Shown here piece by piece: positions 1-6,944 of a stretch of DNA of 13,966 nt; positions within the stretch are counted from its first letter, which is position 1; each line of letters begins with the position of its first letter. Made by a program: the position numbers and the translations under genes. The stretch spans positions 1-13,966 of the forward strand of contig CAIYQS010000229.1 in the NCBI GenBank assembly GCA_903928395.1, in the 5' to 3' direction. Source of the stretch: an uncultured Actinomycetes bacterium. GTDB taxonomy: Bacteria > Actinomycetota > Actinomycetes > Nanopelagicales > Nanopelagicaceae. The notes below the pieces were generated by a model. It was not told the origin of the DNA, did no database searches, and was given only the letters and a program-made list of their open reading frames with translations.

Positions 1-9
1 GAGTTACGG

Positions 10-51
10 AAAGAGAAAGGCGTCCTGGTGATTTCTCACAATCAGGACGCC
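10..51 (-). terminator. Intrinsic terminator of the helicase gene
   Basis: On the minus strand, 25 bases after the helicase stop, GGCGTCCTG (51-43) pairs perfectly with CAGGACGCC (27-19). Inside this 9-bp stem a second 4-bp stem, GTGA/TCAC with a GAAA loop (39-28), stacks after a three-base bulge (42-40). The hairpin is followed at once by TTTCTCTTT (18-10), the expected U-rich tract. This is a textbook rho-independent terminator for leftward transcription. The plus strand has only a weak T run (62-66) after the stem, so it is probably one-directional. Confidence 0.9.
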
Positions 52-76
52 ATCTCACATTATTTTGATCGTGTGA

Positions 77-1777
77 TTAACCTCGTTTAGCTGAGCTTGG
101 CTTGCCCGCTTTGAATGGTTTGCCTCCAGCTTTTACAAACTTCTTTGGAGCTCCAGCTTTGCCAGCCCTAGAGCGTGACTCTGCCTTTTCAAGAGCTATC
201 CGCTTCTCAAGGGGCATGCGCGGCGCCTTTTTGACCGGCTTTCCGGTTGATGTCGTTTCGACACGACCACGGTTTCCGGCGGTAGCGCTATTTCCATCGG
301 CGCGATCACGAGATTCGCGAGCCTTCTCTTCCCACTTCTTGGGAGTTGAGCGGAATGGACGTTCGCTCCGCTCGGCTGAAGCGCGACGCTCTTCACGAGG
401 GGCTTGAAATGAACGCTCGGTCCGAGGACGTTCGCTGAAGGTTCGCTCTGAGCGAGGTTCGGCTAATTCTGCTTTAACTGGGTTTTCAAATCTTCCGCCT
501 CCAGATTTGCGCGGCTTGAAATTCCCATCACGATTGCCGCGATCATTGGAACGACTACGGCTACCTGGTTTACGATCACTGCGAGATGGCTTTTCAGCTT
601 CGACTTGGATCGGGATTCCAGATGGCTCTTGCGCACCAGTAATTTCTTGTAACTTTGAATCACCAGGTCGAACCTGATTTTCAATCAATTTCACAGCAGC
701 ACGGTTTGTAATTCCAAAGACCGCTTTCTTCTGCTTATGGGTTGCAAGCGTTACTACAGTTCCTGTGGCACCAGCTCGGGCAGTACGCCCCGCACGGTGC
801 AAATAATCTTTATGGTCTGCCGGTGCATCAACGTGCACAATCAAAGAAACATCATCTACGTGGATACCGCGAGCAGCAACATCTGTTGCAACCAGAGCGG
901 ATGCACGGCCATCTTTAAATGCCTTGAGCACACGCGTACGTTGCCCTTGAGACTTTCCGCCATGAAGCACGCCAACTGGAACACCGCTTCGAAGCATCTT
1001 TTCTGCAAGTTTGTCTGCTCCATGCTTAGTGCGAACGAAAAAGATTGTACGCCCTTCTCTTGCAGCAATCTGCGCCGAAATTTCATCTTTGTGTTGTTGA
1101 TCGAGCAACAAAAGGTGGTGCGTCATATCTACTGCTCGGGATTTCTCATTTTCGAGAGAATGTGTAATTGGGTCTTTGAGGAAACGTTTTACGAGCGAAT
1201 CTACATCGCGGTCAAGCGTTGCCGAAAACAGCAAGTGCTGTCCGCCCTCTTGAGTCAATGACAAAATTTCTTTAACAACTGGCAAGAAGCCCATATCGGC
1301 CATTTGATCGGCTTCATCTAAAACGGTGATCATGACATCTGAAAGGTCGATGTGCTTCTTCTCGAGCAAGTCCATCAAGCGGCCTGGAGTTGCGACAATG
1401 ATCGGCACTCCGCGCTTAAGCGACTGGATCTGGCCGATATAGGAAAGTCCACCAGCGACAACTTGGGATGATAAACCAATTTTGCGAGCCAGCGGCGAAA
1501 CAACTTCATTGATCTGAACCGCAAGTTCGCGAGTTGGTGAAAGAATCAATCCGAGCGGCTTATGAGCCTTCGCGGTGCGACCATTGAGGCGGGTAAGCAT
1601 TGCCAAACCAAAAGCTAGTGTCTTTCCAGAGCCCGTTTGCCCGCGACCAAGTACGTCGCGACCTTTAATTGCATCTGGCAAGGTAGCGGTCTGAATAGGG
1701 AAGGGTGCGGTCTTGCCCTCGGCTTCAAGAGCCTCACAGAGCGCAGGGGAAACACCTAATTTACGAAACGTAGACAT
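77..1777 (-). CDS. DEAD-box ATP-dependent RNA helicase with long basic C-terminal tail
   Basis: Cytosolic RNA helicase of superfamily 2 that unwinds or remodels RNA using ATP. In this family such roles include ribosome assembly, mRNA decay and cold adaptation. The full motif set is visible in the 566-residue product: Q motif with Gln29, Walker A GQTGSGKT (46-53), PTRELA (81-86), TPGR (130-133), DEAD (154-157), SAT (185-187), ARGIHV (302-307) and HRAGRTAR (327-334). The two RecA domains end near residue 375. The last 175 or so residues are low-complexity, rich in Arg, Lys, Ser and Gly, with recurring S/T-E-R-P/S-F units around 440-475, and are probably a disordered RNA-binding tail. The ATG at 1777 is required because the Q-motif aromatic residue is Phe4; no clear Shine-Dalgarno precedes it. 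It lies 144 bases after gatD and is followed by a strong terminator, so it may be its own unit. RhlE/DeaD/CshA-type assignment cannot be settled by eye. Confidence 0.96.
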   Translation of the reverse strand: MSTFRKLGVSPALCEALEAEGKTAPFPIQTATLPDAIKGRDVLGRGQTGSGKTLAFGLAMLTRLNGRTAKAHKPLGLILSPTRELAVQINEVVSPLARKIGLSSQVVAGGLSYIGQIQSLKRGVPIIVATPGRLMDLLEKKHIDLSDVMITVLDEADQMADMGFLPVVKEILSLTQEGGQHLLFSATLDRDVDSLVKRFLKDPITHSLENEKSRAVDMTHHLLLLDQQHKDEISAQIAAREGRTIFFVRTKHGADKLAEKMLRSGVPVGVLHGGKSQGQRTRVLKAFKDGRASALVATDVAARGIHVDDVSLIVHVDAPADHKDYLHRAGRTARAGATGTVVTLATHKQKKAVFGITNRAAVKLIENQVRPGDSKLQEITGAQEPSGIPIQVEAEKPSRSDRKPGSRSRSNDRGNRDGNFKPRKSGGGRFENPVKAELAEPRSERTFSERPRTERSFQAPREERRASAERSERPFRSTPKKWEEKARESRDRADGNSATAGNRGRVETTSTGKPVKKAPRMPLEKRIALEKAESRSRAGKAGAPKKFVKAGGKPFKAGKPSSAKRG

Positions 1778-1790
1778 TGTTATACCAATC

Positions 1791-1810
1791 GAGACAGTAA
1801 TGCGTGTCTC
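1791..1810. repeat. Inverted repeat in the helicase 5' region
   Basis: Perfect 6-bp arms GAGACA (1791-1796) and TGTCTC (1805-1810) are separated by 8 bases. It sits just upstream of the helicase ATG, where the RNA form would be a hairpin close to the start codon. Short dyads of this size also arise by chance, so a regulatory role is only a possibility. Confidence 0.45.
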
Positions 1811-1888
1811 GTGGTGCTTATCAGCTAAAACTGACGTAAGACTCGCAAACGAACTTGTTTATGGTGCGAAACAGAGGTTCTATGAGTT

Positions 1889-1906
1889 GTGCTGCGGATG
1901 CAACAC
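1889..1906 (-). terminator. Weak hairpin after gatD, possible U-less terminator
   Basis: On the minus strand, GTGTTGC (1906-1900) pairs with GCAGCAC (1895-1889) through six Watson-Crick pairs and one G-U pair around an ATCC loop. It begins 16 bases after the gatD stop, which is a typical terminator position. No U-rich tract follows (the next bases are AACTCATAG), so it is not a standard intrinsic terminator. It could mark a 3' end or be incidental. Confidence 0.3.
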
Positions 1907-1921
1907 CCAATTGTAACCTAC

Positions 1922-2635
1922 TTAAATGCTGCTCTTTGCCACATTCCTTCTAGCCACATTCCTTCGCCAGTGTGCATAGTGATCAGCTAATTCATCAATC
2001 ACGGTTGGCAGGGCTTCTCCCAACGCTCGTTCAAGTAACAAATCCGCAAATTCTGGGTTACGCGCGAGTACCGGTCCATGTAAATAAGTTCCAAATATAT
2101 TATTTGAAATGGCGCCATCGATTCCGGCTACTCCATTTCCATTACCTGTGATTACCGTTCCAAATTCCTGAACGTCCTGGCCTAAAGTCGTCACACTGCT
2201 GTGATTTTCAAAACCGGTCATGGGTACCGTGAATAAGGGCGACTGGACGGCAATATCGCCAACAAGTCGCCTGTCACCTGGGGTGGTAGTTACGTCAAGA
2301 AGTCCTAAGCCCGCATTTTCTTGATCACGAGTTGAATAATTAGTTCCGATAATCTGAAAACCGGCACAGATCGCCAAAACTACCGCACCTTTATTAGCTG
2401 CATGAGCGAGAATTGAACCTTTGCGAAGCGCAGTAAGTGAGAGCAGTTGCGCGGCATCTTCGGCTCCGCCTAACAGATAGATATCGCCAGATTTCGGAAG
2501 CGGATCTAGGTATGAAACATCTATAACTTTGGCTTTGATATCTCTCAATCCAGCGCGAAATTGGAGCACGTCTGCATTCCCACGATCACCATATGTGCCA
2601 AGTAGTTCATTGTGAATTCGAATTATTTGTAACAT
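1922..2635 (-). CDS. gatD: Lipid II isoglutaminyl synthase, glutaminase subunit GatD
   Basis: Class I glutamine amidotransferase-like subunit that hydrolyses glutamine and passes ammonia to MurT, which amidates the alpha-carboxyl of D-Glu in the lipid II stem peptide to D-isoglutamine. In the 237-residue product, the N-terminal LGTYGDRGN motif is typical of GatD. The nucleophile is Cys90 in AICAGFQIIG and the catalytic His is His186 in GTYLHGP, close to the spacing in the characterised Staphylococcus aureus protein. The ATG at 2635 shares one base with the murT stop (TGATG), so translation is almost certainly coupled. A GTG one codon upstream (2638) is an equally legal start. The related cobyric acid synthase-type amidotransferases are excluded by the MurT partner and the lack of the synthase domain. 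Stop is TAA at 1924-1922. Confidence 0.93.
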   Translation of the reverse strand: MLQIIRIHNELLGTYGDRGNADVLQFRAGLRDIKAKVIDVSYLDPLPKSGDIYLLGGAEDAAQLLSLTALRKGSILAHAANKGAVVLAICAGFQIIGTNYSTRDQENAGLGLLDVTTTPGDRRLVGDIAVQSPLFTVPMTGFENHSSVTTLGQDVQEFGTVITGNGNGVAGIDGAISNNIFGTYLHGPVLARNPEFADLLLERALGEALPTVIDELADHYAHWRRNVARRNVAKSSI

Positions 2636-3756
2636 CACATCGCCAATTCAAAGAAGGCGGTATATGCAGTAAGCACGGAAATTTCTGAACCTTTAGCAAG
2701 TGCTAATGCTTGCTCAAAAGTGTCCGAAACCGTTGATGGAATGCCCTCGACATGAATTCGGTAAGCAATATCTAGAGCACGTTCACCGCACACCACGACA
2801 TGGTGACCTTGCAAAGCGCGAAAAGAAACATCCCAAAGCCACGAAGTATCGATGCCATCTACCTGCCTGGCATTGAGTACCAGAATGACATCCTCATGCA
2901 GTTCAGATCGCAGCGCCTCTGTCCACGAAGCCGGGTTTTTGGTTAACCTGAAATGAACTCTTTTACCACCAACATCTTTTGAAATACTTCGCTCGAGTTG
3001 GCTTGCCTCAAATTCAACTGGTTCTGCGCCAAGAACTTCTCCAACAACATTTGCGAGAATCGCATTTCGGTAGGCGGCTGAGCCATCGGCGAACTTGAGT
3101 TCACTAATTTTGTTTGTTAAACCGCACGAGCATGAATAGTGTCCGCCGGCCCAAGTTAGATATTCTCCACAGCGAGGACATACAGCGCCATCTGGATGCA
3201 GCCTGCCTTCAAACGAAACTCGAACAACGTTTGTGGCATTTGCTATCGAATAATTAACAAAAGGGTCATCTATGTCGGCAACAAAAACTGTATTAACGGC
3301 CTCAGCACACTCCACGTGCCAACGATCGGCAACTCGCTTAACCTCGTACATTCGATGTAATTGATCTCGAGTGAGATTGAGCAGCAAAACTACGGTTGGA
3401 TCTGTCTGCGCGATAACGGCAGGTAAGTGCAGTTCGTCGATTTCTAATACGGCATAAGGAGCATCTGACATCAACGCGTTAGCAGCACCCCAGGAAAGAT
3501 TTGAGCCAGAACTACTTGTAGTTACTGGTCCGAGTTGTGAAACGATCGTGGCAATCGCTCTCGTTGTTGAGGTTTTACCGTTAGTGCCAGAAACTAAAAT
3601 AACCTCTTTCTGTTGGGCAAGAAGTGAGATTGCTTCGGGTTCAAGCGCTAATAAAATACGCCCCGGTAAGGTTTCACCTTGATTACCTATTGCGCGCGAT
3701 AGAAAACCGGCGAACTTCGCAACCTGCATCGCGAAGCGCAGACTTGGTTTACTCAC
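2635..3756 (-). CDS. murT: Lipid II isoglutaminyl synthase, Mur ligase subunit MurT
   Basis: ATP-dependent Mur-ligase-like enzyme that activates the D-Glu carboxylate of lipid II and amidates it with ammonia from GatD; it acts at the inner face of the membrane. In the 373-residue product the ATP loop is GTNGKTST (57-64), followed by the EIDE segment (105-108) and LLNLTRDQL (125-133). A zinc-ribbon-like insert has Cys193, Cys196, Cys209 and Cys211. The C-terminal MurT domain (DUF1727) carries NARQVDGIDTSWLWD (295-309), whose Asp-rich stretch holds the residue implicated in catalysis. The start is GTG at 3756; the N-terminus matches the expected start of the family, but no strong Shine-Dalgarno is visible. 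It follows the MFS gene by 15 bases and overlaps gatD. It is somewhat shorter than MurT proteins I recall (just over 400 residues), without a missing core motif. Confidence 0.93.
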   Translation of the reverse strand: MSKPSLRFAMQVAKFAGFLSRAIGNQGETLPGRILLALEPEAISLLAQQKEVILVSGTNGKTSTTRAIATIVSQLGPVTTSSSGSNLSWGAANALMSDAPYAVLEIDELHLPAVIAQTDPTVVLLLNLTRDQLHRMYEVKRVADRWHVECAEAVNTVFVADIDDPFVNYSIANATNVVRVSFEGRLHPDGAVCPRCGEYLTWAGGHYSCSCGLTNKISELKFADGSAAYRNAILANVVGEVLGAEPVEFEASQLERSISKDVGGKRVHFRLTKNPASWTEALRSELHEDVILVLNARQVDGIDTSWLWDVSFRALQGHHVVVCGERALDIAYRIHVEGIPSTVSDTFEQALALAKGSEISVLTAYTAFFELAM

Positions 3757-3771
3757 TTGCTTAGAATACGC

Positions 3772-5154
3772 CTAATTGCGTAGAGAATCGCCCGCTGAAC
3801 TAGGTAGCGCTAGAACTTTGCTTAATGATACGAGCAACATGCCAATCGCGAAAATGAAAGCAGATTCAAATTGATAATTAACACCCACGGAAATTCTGCC
3901 AACATTTATGGCAATGACTGCTGCTGCAACGGCAATTACTGAGGATAATTGTTGAACCATATTCGCCAAGGTATTTGCGTGAGACATAACATCCTGATCA
4001 ATATCGGCATATGTGATGGTGTTATAAAACGTCATTCCAAGTGACCGAACGCCTCCAGTGATTAGCAGCAAAAGCGCCATCAAGGGAAGCGGTAGCGCCT
4101 TCCCCAAAATTCCTAGTAAAAAGGTGAGAGGAATGCTGGTAAGAGTTGCCCATAGGAGTAAAGGCTTGAAGGTGTACTTTTTCATGAGGGGAGTGGTAAT
4201 TCCTTTAAAAGTTAGATTTCCTAACATATAGAAGAAGAGAACTTCCCCTGCCTTCTGAGCGCTCCATCCAAATTTATCTTGGAACATAAGAGGAAGCACA
4301 AATGGAGCAGTATTTTGGGAGATCCGAAATAACACACCGCTCGTACTATTTAGTTGAAATGTTTGAATCTTCAATACTGACAGGTCAATTAACGGATCTT
4401 TCACTCGCTTGAGGTGCCGAAGAGTCGGAATCCCAATTCCAATTCCCAATACAAGTAATGGAACGGTCACAAGTACGTTTACATGCGACGCACCAAGTCC
4501 TGCCGCTCCAAACACCAATAAACCCAAACAAGCGGCCGTACCATAAAAGCCACCCCAGTCAAGACGTTCAACCTTGCCTCCTGAAATATTCGGAACAATC
4601 TTCAACCCCACAATGAGAGCAACTACTCCGATCGGTAGATTGATTAAGAAAATCCAATGCCAGGAGGAGTGGGCGATGATAAACCCGCCTATCACCGGTG
4701 CCACCACCGGGGCGGCAAGTGCTGGCCACACTGAGTAAGAGATCGCTCGAATTACTTGGCTCTTATCAACCGATCTCATGAGAATCAATCGCCCCACCGG
4801 AACCATTGTGGCTGCGCCTATTCCTTGAATGATGCGCATGATCGTGAGTTCTAAAACGGTCGTACTAATTGAACACAGTAGCGATCCAAGAACAAAGACA
4901 GCAATGCTGCTAAAAAGAATCTTTCGGACTCCATACTTATCTGCGAGCCAGGCAGATATTGGAATCAATATGACGATGGTGACCATATAAGAAGTCGCAC
5001 AGATCCCAATTTGTTCAGAAAGTGTGTGAAATGAACGCGCGATGGTCGGCGCAGCAGTTGGAAGAATTGCTCCATCCAAAAATTCCATAAACATGAGCCC
5101 GGCAACAAGAAACGCAACGGGGCCAATTTCTAGTCGGTTCCTTGACTTAGACAA
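3772..5154 (-). CDS. MFS transporter, DHA2 (EmrB/QacA-like) family
   Basis: Integral membrane secondary transporter, probably a proton-driven exporter with about 14 membrane segments, as expected for DHA2. Family motifs are visible in the 460-residue product: LDGAILPTAAPTIA in the first segment (26-39), loop motif ADKYGVRK (71-78), RIIQGIGA (107-114), the exporter motif C-like APVVAPVIGG (148-157) and WHWIFLINLPIG (165-176). I place the start at TTG 5154, since AGGGAGA (5164-5158) lies just upstream and this removes an overlap with the preceding gene. Longer frames from TTG 5232 or ATG 5223 have no ribosome binding site and add a polar, non-conserved leader. It lies 28 bases after the Ig-like gene and 15 before murT, so it is likely co-transcribed with both. 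The substrate cannot be read from the sequence; drugs, lipids or envelope precursors are possible. Confidence 0.9.
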   Translation of the reverse strand: MSKSRNRLEIGPVAFLVAGLMFMEFLDGAILPTAAPTIARSFHTLSEQIGICATSYMVTIVILIPISAWLADKYGVRKILFSSIAVFVLGSLLCSISTTVLELTIMRIIQGIGAATMVPVGRLILMRSVDKSQVIRAISYSVWPALAAPVVAPVIGGFIIAHSSWHWIFLINLPIGVVALIVGLKIVPNISGGKVERLDWGGFYGTAACLGLLVFGAAGLGASHVNVLVTVPLLVLGIGIGIPTLRHLKRVKDPLIDLSVLKIQTFQLNSTSGVLFRISQNTAPFVLPLMFQDKFGWSAQKAGEVLFFYMLGNLTFKGITTPLMKKYTFKPLLLWATLTSIPLTFLLGILGKALPLPLMALLLLITGGVRSLGMTFYNTITYADIDQDVMSHANTLANMVQQLSSVIAVAAAVIAINVGRISVGVNYQFESAFIFAIGMLLVSLSKVLALPSSAGDSLRN

Positions 5155-5157
5155 TTG

Positions 5158-5164
5158 TCTCCCT
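5158..5164 (-). promoter_or_regulatory. Shine-Dalgarno that decides the MFS start
   Basis: AGGGAGA on the minus strand ends three bases before TTG 5154. It lies between the stop of the Ig-like gene (5183) and that TTG. No comparable purine-rich site precedes the upstream candidates at 5223 or 5232. Confidence 0.65.
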
Positions 5165-5182
5165 ATGCAATTGAGCTGCTTC

Positions 5183-6850
5183 CTACTTCGTAGTGAAGAC
5201 TCTGGAATAGATAACCTTTCCATCAAATTCAATAATAATCAGGTTAGCTCCAGCCCGTACCTTGTTGCTCCCAATTTTGGCAAGCACTCCATTGATCATG
5301 ACGATGACCTTGGGATTATTGGATGTAACCTGAATCGTCTGGCCTATCGATTTTGCGGAAACTATTGGAATAACGGGTGCCTTACTTGGAGTTGGTTTCG
5401 GGCTTTTCGTAACAGTAGCAGTGGGTGTTGGCGTTGCAGTGGGTGTTGGCGTTGCTGTGGGTTTTGCAGTTGGTTTAGGTGTCGGCGTAGGAGCGGCCTG
5501 CGTGACTTTCACTGTAAAGGTAGTCGAATTCGCAAGCCAGAAACCACTAGCTCCTTGAATGAGCGTCATGGTTGCCGTACCCGCTTTCCCAACAGTCACA
5601 TTGAGACCAGATACAGCAGCCACACTTGGATCACTCGTCGTCAAACTCCAAACTCCAGGGGATTTTGATGCGGGCGGAGTGATCTGAATTGTTGGGGCGC
5701 CTACGGAAGCAATTAAATTTGGAAGTGTTGGGATGTCAGCTTTTTCATTAACAACTAAAGGCGCGCTCACGACGTTGGAGGAACCAAAATTTCCTGCCGG
5801 GCGTTGCTGCGCTGTAATCGTGGTAGAACCGCCTTTGAGAAGAGTTAACGTTGAGCCCGAAATCGAAGCGATCGTTGAATCGGCGACGCTAAAAGTCCAA
5901 GTTCCAGACGAATTAGAGGTCGGCGGATGCACAGAAATCGTGTTGTTTGGGGTCGTTCCCAAGGTAGCGGAAATCTGTCCAAGGGCACCAACCGTTGGAA
6001 CTAGGGGAAGAAATGATAAATTCATCGAGGTTGAACCGGACTGGTATCCGTTTGCCGGAGCTTGACGAGCCGTGATCACCGTAGTTCCGAAACCAACCAA
6101 TGTGACAACATTTCCTACAACAGTTGCGACCGAGGGAAGTGAAGAATTCAGAGTCCAAGCGCCAGGTGATGTCGAAGTTGGCAATTTCATATTGAGAGAA
6201 GTTACGCTCCCACCCGAAAATGAGGCATCCTCAAATGGCCCAATTATCGGTTTTATTGCTGTGATGGTTAGCGTGTTCTGTGTTGATGTTTGTAAGAAAG
6301 TACTCGTAGCAAGTTGGGTTGCATTTATGGTGACGGTTCCGCCGTCAAGCAAACTAATGACATTTCCATTGAGGGTTGCGATGGAATAACCATTAACAAC
6401 GTTATTGGCCAGGCTAAATACCCACGTTCCGCTCGAATTTGAAGTTGGCGGCGTAATTTTAAATTGAGTTGCGGTGAGTGGAGCGGTAAGCGGAGACCAT
6501 GCACCTAGCGTCGGAGTTCCTGGCGTCACGCGAAAGACCGTGGTTCTGGAAGCGCTCCCGTACGCACCACTCGCAGACTGCGTAAAAGTTAATTGACCAC
6601 TACCCACACCGATCAGAGTAAGAGTTAAACCTTTTATCGTTGCCAGAGATGGGTTATCTAAACTTAAAGACCAAGCTCCCGGCGAATTCGAGACTGGCGG
6701 CTTTACGGTGATCGTGTGTTGATCTATTGGTACGGTGATTATTCCGAGTGAACCCAATTGTGTAGTCGTTGCCATCGCAGGTGAAATTTGAGAAATAAGC
6801 AATAGGCACAATGAACTAACAATGGTCGCCTTACCAAATAATTTTCTCAC
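5183..6850 (-). CDS. Secreted protein with five Ig-like repeats and a Pro/Thr-rich linker
   Basis: Not a protein I recognise by name. The 555-residue product starts with a Sec signal peptide: MRKLFGK, a hydrophobic core, and probable cleavage after AMA at 27. Five diverged repeats of about 80-90 residues follow (near 32-113, 114-202, 203-285, 286-374 and 375-453). Each carries the signature PPxSxSxGxW, then a S-x-A-T/S-I-x-G strand and a G-x-x-T-I-T-A-x-Q-like strand, which resembles bacterial Ig-like (Big) beta-sandwich domains. A Pro/Thr/Ala/Lys linker (453-492) leads to a 63-residue beta-rich C-terminal domain. There is no LPXTG signal, C-terminal membrane helix or S-layer homology repeat, so the protein is released or held by the C-terminal domain. 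GTG 6850 gives the only sensible signal peptide. It heads a likely operon with the MFS transporter, murT and gatD. Adhesion or wall binding is only a guess. Confidence 0.88.
   Translation of the reverse strand: MRKLFGKATIVSSLCLLLISQISPAMATTTQLGSLGIITVPIDQHTITVKPPVSNSPGAWSLSLDNPSLATIKGLTLTLIGVGSGQLTFTQSASGAYGSASRTTVFRVTPGTPTLGAWSPLTAPLTATQFKITPPTSNSSGTWVFSLANNVVNGYSIATLNGNVISLLDGGTVTINATQLATSTFLQTSTQNTLTITAIKPIIGPFEDASFSGGSVTSLNMKLPTSTSPGAWTLNSSLPSVATVVGNVVTLVGFGTTVITARQAPANGYQSGSTSMNLSFLPLVPTVGALGQISATLGTTPNNTISVHPPTSNSSGTWTFSVADSTIASISGSTLTLLKGGSTTITAQQRPAGNFGSSNVVSAPLVVNEKADIPTLPNLIASVGAPTIQITPPASKSPGVWSLTTSDPSVAAVSGLNVTVGKAGTATMTLIQGASGFWLANSTTFTVKVTQAAPTPTPKPTAKPTATPTPTATPTPTATVTKSPKPTPSKAPVIPIVSAKSIGQTIQVTSNNPKVIVMINGVLAKIGSNKVRAGANLIIIEFDGKVIYSRVFTTK
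5418..5471. repeat. 18-bp tandem repeat, three copies, in the Pro/Thr linker
   Basis: The unit GCAGTGGGTGTTGGCGTT occurs twice exactly (5418-5435, 5436-5453) and a third time with four mismatches (5454-5471). Read on the minus strand it encodes a hexapeptide of Ala, Thr and Pro (ATPTPT register). Identical adjacent copies suggest recent slippage, so the copy number may vary between strains. The unit is a multiple of three, so changes keep the frame. Confidence 0.85.
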
Positions 6851-6944
6851 GCGACCATTATCTTGCTCCCACTGGTTAAAGTGTGGGAACTACACCGATT
6901 ACCACCTTAGAAATCGAATACTGGAGCTACGTGTGGCTCAACTC
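6851..6944 (-). promoter_or_regulatory. Promoter region of the Ig-like/MFS/murT/gatD unit
   Basis: The 94-base gap between the permease stop and GTG 6850 holds GATAAT (one mismatch from TATAAT), with six bases between it and the GTG. A transcript started there would be essentially leaderless. No good -35 hexamer is seen, but a 6-bp inverted repeat (6867-6888) covers that place. A competing reading is that GGGAG (6869-6865) is a ribosome binding site for an ATG inside the GATAAT, which opens a three-codon frame. Which one is real cannot be decided by eye. Confidence 0.45.
6867..6888. repeat. Inverted repeat TCCCAC-N10-GTGGGA upstream of the Ig-like gene
   Basis: Perfect 6-bp arms at 6867-6872 and 6883-6888 are centred about 27 bases upstream of GTG 6850, and about 10 bp (roughly one helical turn) separates them. 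That geometry suits a dimeric transcription factor over the -35 region. The minus-strand RNA could instead form a hairpin with a ten-base loop, but no U tract follows, so it is not a terminator for the permease. Confidence 0.45.

Larger units (their letters stand above)
1778..1921 (-). promoter_or_regulatory. gatD-helicase intergenic region, probable helicase promoter and leader
   Basis: This is the longest non-coding gap in the window. It must hold any independent helicase promoter, but no convincing -35/-10 pair stands out. The only -10-like string near the start, TATAAC, is one base from the ATG and too close to serve it. A 6-bp inverted repeat, GAGACA-N8-TGTCTC (1791-1810), lies 14-33 bases upstream of the ATG and could be an operator or a leader hairpin. 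No open reading frame with coding character is seen here. Confidence 0.4.

Noticed and set aside
737..1261. Plus-strand open frame of 174 codons opposite the helicase
   Set aside because: It lies wholly antisense to the conserved helicase core, has no recognisable domain and no ribosome binding site; its composition follows from the opposite strand.
1713..1916. Small plus-strand gene in the gatD-helicase gap
   Set aside because: It begins antisense to the helicase N-terminus, has no ribosome binding site, and shows no recognisable protein features.
5155..5232. Longer MFS N-terminus starting at TTG 5232 or ATG 5223
   Set aside because: No ribosome binding site, it overlaps the end of the Ig-like gene, and the added residues are polar and unlike the family; TTG 5154 with AGGGAGA is better.
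5418..5471. Possible CRISPR or regulatory repeat
   Set aside because: Units are contiguous with no spacers, and encode an in-frame Pro/Thr linker.
5042..5668. Plus-strand open frame of 208 codons with a Cys/Arg/Trp-rich run
   Set aside because: The odd composition is the antisense reading of the Pro/Thr-linker repeat and the MFS N-terminus, both better supported on the minus strand.
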